This document shows, in pieces, positions 1 to 8,800 of a stretch of 23,853 bases of DNA. The stretch's first letter is position 1. Each line of letters starts with the position of its first letter. The notes under the pieces were generated by a model. The model was not told the DNA's origin. It ran no database searches and saw only the letters and a list, made by a program, of their open reading frames with translations. The DNA is from Pelargonium nanum (Eukaryota; Streptophyta; Magnoliopsida; Geraniales; Geraniaceae): NCBI GenBank assembly GCA_036897485.1, contig JAYMTF010001367.1:1-23853 (forward strand). The letters run 5' to 3'. A program made the position numbers and the translations under genes.

Positions 1-192
1 ATTCACTAAACTAAAATTCAAACAACACAAAACAACACACAATTCATATTACAATTTTCATTAACAAAATCAATTCAATTTTATAATTATATAAACTAAA
101 TTTCATTTTTATTAATTAATTAATTATATTGAATTTGAAAAAAAAAAATTACCTCATCGGAAAGTTCACCATCCCCGGAGTAAAATGAAAGT

Positions 193-240
193 GGTGATTG
201 GACTGCAATGGCCTTAACGCCACATTGCAATCCAATCACC
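193..240. repeat. Near-perfect 18-bp hairpin
   Basis: Positions 193-210 (GGTGATTGGACTGCAATG) are the reverse complement of 223-240 except at one pair (203 against 230), with a 12-nt loop. A weaker outer helix pairs 183-189 (AAATGAA) with 253-259 (TTCATTT) across unequal bulges. It does not resemble a transposon end or a miRNA family that I recognise. Confidence 0.7.
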
Positions 241-425
241 TAGGCCATTCTCTTCATTTCAAGAACAAGAGGGCCATTTTTTGGCTTTTTTTGTCCAGTT
301 GGGCCATAAACTAAAATGACCTGTTGGTGTTGTCTATTTCAAATCCAAGCTACTATAGACCACTCACATTTGGTATATGTATGAGTATATACATATAGGC
401 AGTGGATCATTACATTTATCTACGT

Positions 426-582
426 GCATGTATATTGCATGTAAGCAGACGTGACACATTTTCAGCCATAAAATCTTTTTTCCTTTTTTAAAACTTGTCA
501 GGGTCTCATCTCTTCCCCTTTCAATACAAGTGGCGCGTGAGGTTATGATTGCGTCACGTCAACCTACATGCAATATACATGC
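426..582. repeat. 33-nt inverted-repeat pair in the OFP upstream region
   Basis: Positions 426-443 (GCATGTATATTGCATGTA) and 565-582 are perfect reverse complements. The similarity continues inward to 458 and 550 with about four mismatches, so that both arms carry GACGTGAC. The spacer is about 91 nt. Each arm holds RY-like TGCATG/CATGCA and an ACGT core, which are known plant cis-element types. It may be a small palindromic element or a pair of divergent regulatory modules. Confidence 0.75.
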
Positions 583-660
583 ATTTAAGAGTTTTAACAA
601 ACACCTAGCTTGATTGCTAGTGCTAGAGTTTTCCTACTCGGCTTTAATCATATCATACTC

Positions 661-681
661 ACAAGTCACAAGTCACAAGTC
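661..681 (+). repeat. Three tandem copies of a 7-mer
   Basis: ACAAGTC is repeated three times head to tail immediately upstream of the TATA-like box at 690. It is short and could be slippage. Its place in a core promoter is the only reason to note it. Confidence 0.7.
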
Positions 682-689
682 GGGTATTA

Positions 690-697
690 TATATAAA
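690..697 (+). promoter_or_regulatory. TATA box of the + strand OFP gene
   Basis: TATATAAA lies 58 nt upstream of the first ATG (755). A start site about 30 nt downstream would give a short leader of roughly 35 nt, which supports 755 as the original initiation codon. Confidence 0.55.
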
Positions 698-754
698 TGT
701 CAGTACACTTTCAAGTTTCAACAAGGTCTACAGTACTTAGCAACCCATTATCAA

Positions 755-1280
755 ATGGTCTAAGAAAATAAAGTTTCCTTCCATTTTCAACAACGCATCC
801 AAATTATCATGCAAATGGCCACCATCACAGTCGAAAATCACTACTCCGTTTCAATCCAAAGGCATTCTCAAAGAGGTTGGTGAAGAGGAATGTGCAAAAG
901 ATCGGACTAGAGTGATAGAGGAGGCACTGAAATCAAAGAGGATGTCGTTCGATCCGACTAGTTCGATACAAGTAGTGGATGGTCAGGAAGGTTGTGACAT
1001 TGATGGGTTCTGGAATTACCAGGAATTTGAGGTGTTGGATGTACAAAGTGAGGACCCTTATGTGGATTTTAGGGTGTCCATGGAAGAAATGGTGAAGGCT
1101 TATGATCAAGTGTTGAAGACATGTTTGTGGGAGGATTGGGATTGGAAGTATCTAGAAGAACTATTGGCATGGTACTTGAAGATGAATGGCAAGGAAACAC
1201 ATGGTTTTATAGTTGGGGCCTTCATTGATATGTGTACCCATCATCCTTTTATATCTTCTTGTGATTGTAGTAATGTATAG
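755..1280 (+). CDS. OVATE family protein, OFP13/15/18-like, with disrupted start
   Basis: OVATE proteins are plant nuclear and cytoplasmic regulators, usually repressors, that partner TALE homeodomain and TRM proteins and shape organs. The OVATE domain is seen at about 1050-1250: SEDPYVDFRVSMEEMV, then DWKYLEELLAWYLKMNGKET and HGFIVGAFIDM, closest to my memory of the OFP13/15/18 group. The reading frame is open from 741 and encodes a family-like basic N-terminus (KKIKFPSIF), but it has no ATG before 942. The ATG at 755 is one base out of frame: ATG GTC is followed by TAA, and ignoring the T at 761 would continue directly into the conserved frame. As it stands, translation from 942 gives 112 aa containing the whole domain, though another out-of-frame ATG (809, then 815) lies upstream. 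It is intronless, ends TAG at 1280 and is convergent with the OFP gene at 1755-2207. It is either a real or recent frameshift, a sequencing error, or a gene with an unusual start. Confidence 0.82.
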
Positions 1281-1754
1281 ATCATGTGAGTACTGAAAAG
1301 CTAAATTTTTTAAGTGTCAGCATTAGAAGATGCTGATGAAATGTGAATATTAAATTTTCACGTAACTCAAATTTAATATTTAATTTTTTTGAAGAGTTTA
1401 CCGAGTTTTCCAAAATATTTTAACTAAATCATATAAATTAAACTTAAAATTAGATAACAAAATAGCAAAAACATTGTCATGTGCAAGTGAAATTTTAGAT
1501 TCCGGTATTTATAGTATAGCACCCCTGGCATAGAATAAGAGACCTAACAATCGCATTGGCCACCATGTTCGCAGACCGCTTCACGGACACAAATTCTATT
1601 CTATTAAAGAATTGTGTTGAATCGTAACTATCAAACCCGAAAAATATTATAATTAACTTGCTGATCTGATCTATTTAAATATAAAAATAAATAAATAACT
1701 GAACCCCATGAATAAATCAAAACCGGTGTAGAACCTTTGAATAAATGGGCTAAA
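1281..1754. other. Spacer between two convergent OFP genes
   Basis: AT-rich 3' flanks of two tail-to-tail genes. No ORF, RNA gene or repeat was recognised. Both 3' UTRs and polyadenylation regions must lie here. Confidence 0.6.
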
Positions 1755-2207
1755 CTAGGATTGCAGCTGGTCGGGTCGGGTCGAGATGATGTTGCAGATC
1801 TCCGAGAAGGCTCGGACGATGACGTCATGATGAGAAGGCGAGTTGAGGTGGAGGAAGCAGTCGAGAAGCTCCTCCAATTCGTCCTTCGAGTACATTTGTT
1901 TCTCCAATATCATCTGCATCATCGACTCCCGGAAATCACGGTACGGATCCTCCGATTCCTTAACCACCGCCACGCTCTCTCCGATTTTCGGATTCAGCGA
2001 AACGGTTATTGTGTCGCCGCCGCCGCCGCCGCCGTTTCTTGTAGAAGGAGTGGATTTAACGGTTTTAGAAATTGATCTCTCATTTTTTGTTTTGTGTTTG
2101 GATTTGGGAATGGGGTGGTAAGCTTCCGAGGCTTTGGGGCGGCTGCAACCGCATCCGATGGTGGCTGTAAATATGGTTCTAATGAGACTTTTGGGGTTGG
2201 TGACCAT
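1755..2207 (-). CDS. OVATE family protein, OFP6/8/10-like
   Basis: Intronless, 150 aa, starting at the ATG at 2207. The N-terminus carries the CGCSRPK motif (residues 19-25) followed by a basic Lys-rich stretch, as in the OFP6/8/10 group. A polyglycine run (about 59-64) is encoded by a CCG/CGG repeat. The OVATE domain spans about 83-139 (ESEDPYRDFRESMMQMI, then DELEELLDCFLHLN and HDVIVRAFSEI) and ends near the C-terminus, as usual. Family role: transcriptional repression and organ shape or growth control through TALE homeodomain and TRM partners. The subgroup is assigned from remembered motifs, not from alignment. The gene is convergent with the other OFP gene and lies about 3.6 kb from the 3' end of the E2F gene. 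Confidence 0.92.
   Translation of the reverse strand: MVTNPKSLIRTIFTATIGCGCSRPKASEAYHPIPKSKHKTKNERSISKTVKSTPSTRNGGGGGGDTITVSLNPKIGESVAVVKESEDPYRDFRESMMQMILEKQMYSKDELEELLDCFLHLNSPSHHDVIVRAFSEICNIISTRPDQLQS
2012..2035. repeat. CCG trinucleotide microsatellite
   Basis: A run of about seven CCG units inside the OFP gene on the minus strand, encoding the polyglycine tract. Length polymorphism would change the number of glycines without shifting the frame. Confidence 0.8.
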
Positions 2208-2335
2208 TACAGGAAATTTTATGTTTCTTGGCTTCGTACACAGATATTGCAGTTCAACTGTTCAGGCTTAAGTATAAGTACTTCTTAGGCATTTTTTTTC
2301 TTCTTAAATGTAATTAATTATTATGGTTCGAGGGT

Positions 2336-2345
2336 TAAATATATA
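2336..2345 (-). promoter_or_regulatory. TATA-like box of the minus-strand OFP gene
   Basis: The minus strand reads TATATATTTA about 130 nt upstream of the ATG at 2207. It is the best core-promoter candidate, but the region is AT-rich, so support is limited. Confidence 0.35.
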
Positions 2346-3377
2346 CATGTGACAGTGAGTTTTATAGAAACTTCTAAAAGTAAAGAAAGAATTGATGTGA
2401 TAACAACTATTTTGAATTATGGAACTCAAAATTCAATATTGTTATCTACAAAATTGAGAAAAACGGTTATTTGACAAGTTTAGAGATATATCAGATGGGG
2501 GACCCATCTCTCATGATCAGATTCTATATATCGTGAGCATATCTGGTTAATTAGAAGCAATTTTTATAACTTGATAAAGACAAACAAGTATGTATTTATA
2601 CATCAAGTTTCATAAACAAATTTCTTACTGCAAAGCCAAATTCTGTAGTTGAAAGTCGCAACAGATTTTAGGCCAAAAATTATAGTCCGGGCTCTCCAGA
2701 ATAGAGTCTGATCGATCGAAGGTGGAATAGATTTAAGTTATTTGAGAAATCTAATATGTATATTATATCAAAGAGTTAAATTTAAAAGAGAGAACAATCT
2801 CAACGAGAGCTGAATCGAACTACAAACGAGCTTAAAATCAAACGCAAACTCATTATTAATGCCGAAAACATATCATTCTATGTTTGCGTCTGTTCGTTTT
2901 TATTGACAGTGAACAACGTCTAAAATTAAATATTTCATTAGAATTTTATGTTAACGACGTAACATTTGTTGCTTAAATTTGTATTCTAAGGGCAAGCAAA
3001 ACATAGCATTGAACGCTTACTTAGAGGTTTATGTAGGCAAACAAATTTATGAGAAATAAGAATGTTTTGCATTAATATGTTAAAAAATGAAGTTAGGGGA
3101 TGCATTGAGCTAAATTTTATACTTTTCTAATACATGCAATGACAATGTAGGGAGCGACCACTCAAAAGAAGAAAAAACTGAAAGAATTGAATGCATATAT
3201 AAAAATTGCAAGTAAAGAAAAATATTACTTGGAAGTATCAAAGAGCAATGATCTCCTCCTTCAATATTAGTGTATGAGCTTACAAAAGTTAGTACAAAAA
3301 GAAAAAGGAAGAGTAGATGCAAATTAAATCAAAGATCACAAACAAAGAGTAGTAATCATAATTGACCCTAAAAAAAA
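2346..3377. other. Non-coding, AT-rich interval
   Basis: Upstream region of the minus-strand OFP gene. I recognise no gene or transposon here. A 70-codon minus-strand ORF (3110-3322) begins with a Leu/Phe-rich, signal-peptide-like stretch but has no recognisable mature part and looks accidental. Confidence 0.5.
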
Positions 3378-3791
3378 CTAATTAGCAAACAAGTCTTGAT
3401 CCCCCAAGATACAATTGAATGTTCGGGTTATTTTGGCGATAACGTGATTGTTCACAAATCTGATACAAGCAATCACGGGAGGCTTCAACTCGTTCCATAG
3501 CCACCGGAGAAAGATCCGGTCACGCCTTTGCTGATGATTAGCTGAATGATCAGAATGATGAGAATAGAGGAAGGTCCATGAAGACATGTTGAGAACCATA
3601 TTGCTTATTGGGATATCAGGAGCAGATTTGCAGCTGAAACTCAAATCTTTTCTCCACAGACTTTGGTCCTTTTTGTTGGATGGTGAAGAGGGAAGCAAGT
3701 CACTAAGTGAAGTGTACGTCACCAACATAATCATATTCAGATTCTCACACACCCCACACAGCTGCAAAAAAAGAAACCCTAGCTTGCTCAA
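3378..3791 (-). CDS. Unrecognised 137-codon ORF
   Basis: I do not recognise this protein. It is the longest ORF in the OFP-to-E2F interval: 137 aa with an ATG at 3791, several Cys residues, a His/Gln/Arg-rich middle (SHHSDHSANHQQRRDR) and a C-terminal part reading FLRWLWNELKPPVIACIRF. The middle-to-C-terminal part is somewhat less AT-driven than the surroundings. No domain, convincing signal peptide or transmembrane pair is evident and no promoter stands out. It may be a lineage-specific gene, the last exon of an unseen gene, or chance. Confidence 0.25.
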   Translation of the reverse strand: MSKLGFLFLQLCGVCENLNMIMLVTYTSLSDLLPSSPSNKKDQSLWRKDLSFSCKSAPDIPISNMVLNMSSWTFLYSHHSDHSANHQQRRDRIFLRWLWNELKPPVIACIRFVNNHVIAKITRTFNCILGDQDLFAN

Positions 3792-4166
3792 TTTTGTTAA
3801 ATATTGAGTATGATTGTTTTTTAAAGTGTAGTGAAGGCCTTTTAAATTGTCTTAGTATCAAATCTATTTTTTTGCACTAAAAACTATTTGAAACTCACCT
3901 TGGATTCGAAATTCTTTGATCAGTACTCTCAATAGTATTTGAAATTCTTATGAAATTCAAATTTCTATTTTCTTTCCTTTTTGTGGGGAGGATTTATTTG
4001 TTATTTTTCGTATTTCGAATTTCAATTTTCAAAATAAAATTTTAAGGATCACTTTCTTTATCAAATTCCATATTTAAATATATGACAGAAACATTTTTTT
4101 TTTCAAAAATGGAAATCAGGTAAATAAACAAATGGTAAAGTGTCTGATTTTATACACACAAGAATA
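3792..4166. other. AT-rich spacer
   Basis: No gene is seen. Several copies of words such as GAAATTC and AATTTC in both orientations occur around 3900-4070, suggesting decayed repeat sequence, but I could not define borders. Confidence 0.45.
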
Positions 4167-4290
4167 GGGAAAATTGCAGTTGACCAATATTAACTATTGA
4201 CTTAAATAACATGACTCCCTTATTTTTTTTGTTCAAATTAAATAACCATCAATACTATGACATGACCTATACATCAGTTAACTTTAACGG
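4167..4290 (+). repeat. Left terminal inverted repeat of the MULE-like element
   Basis: About 124 nt matching the reverse complement of the right arm block by block. Similarity weakens after TTAACTTTAACGG, although a later A/T-rich segment still looks related to the other end. Confidence 0.75.
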
Positions 4291-4945
4291 ATTGATCAGT
4301 TTTGTGCTAAAATACCATTTTTACCATTGTATTCATTATTATTGATGTTTTTGGTGTTCTTAATTTTTCAAGAACAAATTCCAGAACAAGTATTTCTCAA
4401 AATAATTAAAACATTGTTTTTCTGAAACCAATTAAACCATTATTTTAGTTATTATCAAAACAATTATTTCTCTCATATTAGAGACATCCTGCAAATACTT
4501 GGAGTGGGGTTTGTCTAAACCAAAATATTGGATCCAAAAAACAAGTCTCCTGAGCTTCTTTGCATGCCTCTGCCGGCGCCACTGGTTGAGGCCAAGAAAA
4601 CGAAGGCTTCTTCGTGGCACCGCCAGCTTGCTCGGGCTCGGAGGCGACCCCCTCTCCTTCACCTCACAGATTATAGCCATATATCTTCTTTCCGCCTTGT
4701 AGATCGAAACTCGCCGAGGACATCCATCTATTGATTTGATTTGATTTTGCTCAAATCACCATCACTACCAAGCCGGATTTGGCTTCAACTCTCCAACAAA
4801 TCCATTGCAACAATTAACATCCCGTTTGAAGATTCCGACGAACTCTATGAACACAGTAATAAAAAAGTATAAAGGAGGGTAATTTTGGAATTACAATAAA
4901 ATAATAAGTCATGTGCAGTGCACGTGGTGAAAGAGGTTAATTTTC

Positions 4946-5096
4946 TGTTAAAGTTAACTGACAGATAGGTCATGTCATAGTATCGGTGGTTATTTAATTT
5001 GAAAAAAAAACAAGGGAGTCATGTGATTTAAGTCAATAGTTTTTTTTTTAAACTGATTTAAGTCAATAGTTAATAGTGGTTATATGCAATTTATCC
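4946..5096 (-). repeat. Right terminal inverted repeat with internal duplication
   Basis: About 151 nt. It is longer than the left arm because TGATTTAAGTCAATAGT occurs twice, at 5024-5040 and 5054-5070, separated by a T-run. The left arm has this block once. Confidence 0.75.
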
Positions 5097-5105
5097 AAAA
5101 AAATA

Positions 5106-5580
5106 TTGATCATTACTCTATTCATTTCGAATTACTACATTTGAGGAACACAAAATCTTGCTCTGCCTATTTTGAAAACCTAATGAATAATATATATTAA
5201 AACTCAAACTTCAGAAATTATATCATCAAACCAAAACTTTTACCAAACACAAATGTATTGCTTCAAACTTTGACTCACGCGAAGGAGTGAAAATATATGA
5301 GACATGCAAAAAGTAATAGCAGAAAGCTTGAAGATTCGAAGAACGTGTTGAATGCAATGAAAACCGGTTTGAAAACAAAGTAGTTGATAAAGATGAATAG
5401 GTTGAGCAAATTATTTCTAATCAAATTGCTTACACAACAGCTACACAGCTGTGTTCGTGGTATATTGTCATTACATTACGCTATTCGGTACTTGCAAGTT
5501 AACCTAAATCCGAGTCGAGCTAGATCATTACAACAGAGGCTGAAAATGTGCATAATATACAAGGATGGCCTGAATAGAAG
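5106..5580. other. Spacer between the MULE-like element and the E2F 3' end
   Basis: AT-rich. The small + strand ORF at 5384-5611 has no recognisable content and runs antisense into the expected E2F 3' UTR. Nothing else is seen. Confidence 0.5.
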
Positions 5581-5586
5581 TAACCT

Positions 5587-5592
5587 TTTATT
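5587..5592 (-). terminator. Candidate poly(A) signal of the E2F gene
   Basis: The minus strand reads AATAAA 219 nt downstream of the E2F stop codon (5811), which would give a 3' UTR of about 240 nt. Confidence 0.45.
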
Positions 5593-5810
5593 TACTACTA
5601 ATACTACATGATCATGTACTCTACTACCCACTAAAACTGTACAATGAACCAGCCATACCTCCAACTTCTTAATCTCTATTTCCTTGGATGGCCTTCAATG
5701 GGTATTCAGTAAGCAACGTGGCAGAACTTTGATCCAACCTCAAGGATCAATTTAGGATGTCGCAGGTTCTCACTTGAAGGAAGCCCACAAATCAATTCAG
5801 AAAGTTCCCT

Positions 5811-8800
5811 TCACCTCCCAGTAGAGTTAACTGTAGAATGCACTTCTGTTGTATTGGATGGTGGTGTTTGGGGTTGTGGTGTGCCAACGTTAGCCATTGA
5901 AAAGTCGTCATCAAGTGCACCCAACTCGCTCCATTCAACACCAGCTATGGGTTGGTAGTTAACGGGTTCAATATTTACCAAAGTAATCAATAATGACAAG
6001 AAAAAAAAAACTGAGAAAATAGGGACGTAATGTTAGGAAGGATACGTTCTGTCCTCCACATATCTGTGATGCTAACCTCAGCATCTGATAAGAGCCAATA
6101 GTCCGCATCACTCTGCAAAACAAATGGAACACATTCAGGTGTAATTGTAACTAGTAAGTAGCAGCTGACAAGCAAACACATTCCTCTTTTTTTCAGGATT
6201 CTCCACATATTTTGTTAGAAAAGAAGGCTTGGAGGATCTTATATCAGCCAATTAACGAAATAGATAATTCTCAACTGAATAAGCTTTTCCCCATCTTTGA
6301 TGTAACTTGCATATTTTAAGCATTCCTTAATTTTATTTTGAGACAACAATGAATAATCTGAAGAAAAAACCACAACCTGCGCTCACAGTTCTCACAAGCA
6401 TGAGTGATTGCAGGTTGCTACTAACAGGTCTTTTGAAAAGCTAATGTACCAAATCCCATTTAAGAAGCCATACTTACATCAACATCTGAGGGAACAATCT
6501 TCATGATCCCGCTCACAAAGTCCTGTGAGGCATTAAGATCTGAGCATACTCTTTGAGCATCTTCTCCCTGCATTTCTATATCCTTCCCTCTGCTATTCTC
6601 TGTATTCATTGTCGTAGGGTTCTCACATAACCTTGGATCTGATGGAATGTTTTGAGGTGCCTCAGCACCATTTATTTCTTCAAACTTCTCTTCAAATTGA
6701 CTGGAGAGTAAAAGGGAGGAAGTGAGGGGAGTACATGTCTTTTTAGTTCAAAATGATCAGTTATCCGCAATCCCAGCAGCAAATAAATTTAATCCCCAGC
6801 AAAGAGAAACCAAATAAATATGAGCAAAAAGTTAATGATTTTCTAACCAGTACCTTACTAAGTAAACATCGATTGGACCCATTGTACTTCTAAGGACTAC
6901 TCTATATCTCCTCTGGGGGTAATCAACAGCCTGGTATAGAAAAAAGAAAGTTGCATTAAGGAATAGCATGTGCCAAAATAATATATTCCTGAGTTTTGTC
7001 CGGCTCCCAATTACCTCATCAGGATCTGGAACTTCCAGTGTGGTTCCATGGGGAGCTTTAATTGCTATTAGAGTTTCATTCTGATAATAGCAAAGAAATA
7101 TAGATTTAGTTAACAACAGGAAGATAACAGGACAATTTAACCACCAAAATGGAGTACAAACGATGGATTGACCAAAAAAAGCATATTAACCTCAAAGCAG
7201 GGTAACCCCTTGATGTCTTCCTCAGTAACAAAAAGCCACCTGAGATGGAAATAAAAATGAAGAACGAATAAGCATGATAAACAATGCAAGAGTCACTGCT
7301 AAATATGAAAGGGAGAAAATTTACTTTTGATTGTTTTCATCTTCACTTAGGTCCCTCAATCTTTCTTGCATTTCTCTGAAATAACTTAGAGATATCAGCA
7401 TGATTCAAAAAGGTTATAAAGAGAGAAATATAAGGGGGGAGGAAATATAAAAGAAATGCATCAGCAGCAGCATAGCTAAATAACCTTATTTGTTCATCTA
7501 ATCTGCGCTCTTCAAGGGCAAGGTTTTCAACTTCTGCCTGCAAAGGGAAATTACCATTTAGTCCATAGTACCACCAGAAAAAAAAAAATGAAAGAAAAGA
7601 ACAAGTGGAAGTGAAATTTCAATTTCAATTGATTTGCATTGCTCTGCATTCTCTAATTAGATGCAGATACTGAAGATTGTAAACTTGCCCACTCTACTTA
7701 TGTTTCAGGAGTAACACTAAGGTTCACAAACTTTCAGGAAGAAAAAAATCAAGGATGCACAATAACAAGGGTCACTAAACAAAAAAGCACATTAGGGTGA
7801 TAGAAAAAAAATATAGCACAGCACTATGGTCCTTTAATAGAAAACCACATTTCATCCAGTTCAGAACTAATAAAATTATATCCTTAAGATAATGTTACAA
7901 TTTTTTAAACATACTCATCAATGTCTGTATTTATGTATACCTGTAAACTAGAAACACTTTCATCAATTTCCCCTGGCCTTGAGGCATCCAGTCCCCTAAT
8001 CAATCAATGAAATACATAATCAGTTATTGAAGAGGTCAATATGACAAGTGTAGCAATCATGCCTTAATAACAAAATTTAGAACATCTGTTATGTCCATAC
8101 TTCCACTGAATTCTGTTCTTGAGCTTCTTTTCTATGAGACCAATTCCTTCAAGGACATTTGTTATGTCATATATCCGCCGTTTTTGTACCTATAATAAGG
8201 AGAGAGAACATTCAAATACTACAACTTTATGCTATTAATATATATTGAATCAGAATGTCAGTTATTACCTCTAAAGTGTCTGCAGCTTTATTTAGATCGA
8301 GAATACCATCTTCTGCGTGTTTGATTAAATTGATGAACTTCTTGGTCAAGAGACCTGAAGGCGGCCACAGGAAAATATTATCAATCTTATAAATTCACTT
8401 TCTTTATTACACAGCTGTACAAATAGTGGGTTAATATAGATAGTTAGCACAAAAATCAACTATAAATATTCAATACACAGGAACATAACCATGATTAGTT
8501 ACCTAAGGAACTGTCATAGCGACAAGGACCAGCTGGAGTGAGGTTATTGGCAGATGGAGAACCTGCAAGGTCAAAGAAAGTTCATAGTGAACTGTTTACC
8601 CTTTTTTTGATGTATTAATGGAGTGGGTGGGGGGGGTAATGGAACCAATAATCGATTTGAATATGTAGTGAAAATGTAATTAGAGGATAATACCACGATG
8701 AAATTTGAATGGCAATACTCACCAACATTTGAAATAGGAGTTTGAGGCCCAGATCTGCTACACTTTGTCATCCTTGATGTTTTGTTACCTTTGCCCCCTT

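Larger units (their letters stand above)
1..660. other. Non-coding region upstream of the OFP gene
   Basis: No coding region is recognised here. The first 150 bases are very AT-rich. The stretch contains a compact imperfect hairpin (193-240) and a 33-nt inverted-repeat pair (426-458 and 550-582), described separately. It is probably the distal promoter of the OVATE gene whose first ATG is at 755. Confidence 0.6.
4167..5096. mobile_element. Non-autonomous MULE-like DNA transposon with long TIRs
   Basis: The ends are long inverted repeats: the left arm begins GGGAAAATTGCA at 4167, and the minus strand from 5096 reads GGATAAATTGCA. They then share AACTATTGACTTAAAT, ACATGACTCCC, a T-rich run, CAAATTAAATAACCA, ATACTATGACATGACCTAT and CAGTTAACTTTAAC in the same order. 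The 9 bases outside the ends are ACAAGAATA (4158-4166) and AAAAAAATA (5097-5105), 7 of 9 identical, consistent with the 9-bp target duplication of Mutator-like elements. The interior (about 4540-4860) is more GC-rich, with short overlapping ORFs but no transposase, so it may carry a captured host fragment (Pack-MULE type). The superfamily is inferred from TIR length and the candidate target duplication. Confidence 0.75.

Noticed and set aside
3110..3322. 70-codon minus ORF with a signal-peptide-like start
   Set aside because: The mature part is Leu/Phe/Ser-rich, has no conserved peptide motif and comes from T-rich DNA.
3890..4085. Possible MITE made of repeated GAAATTC and AATTTC words
   Set aside because: No matching ends or target duplication could be defined. 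Simple AT-rich composition explains it.
4432..4734. Three overlapping ORFs inside the MULE-like element
   Set aside because: They are short, on both strands and without known domains. They are better read as captured or decayed sequence than as genes.
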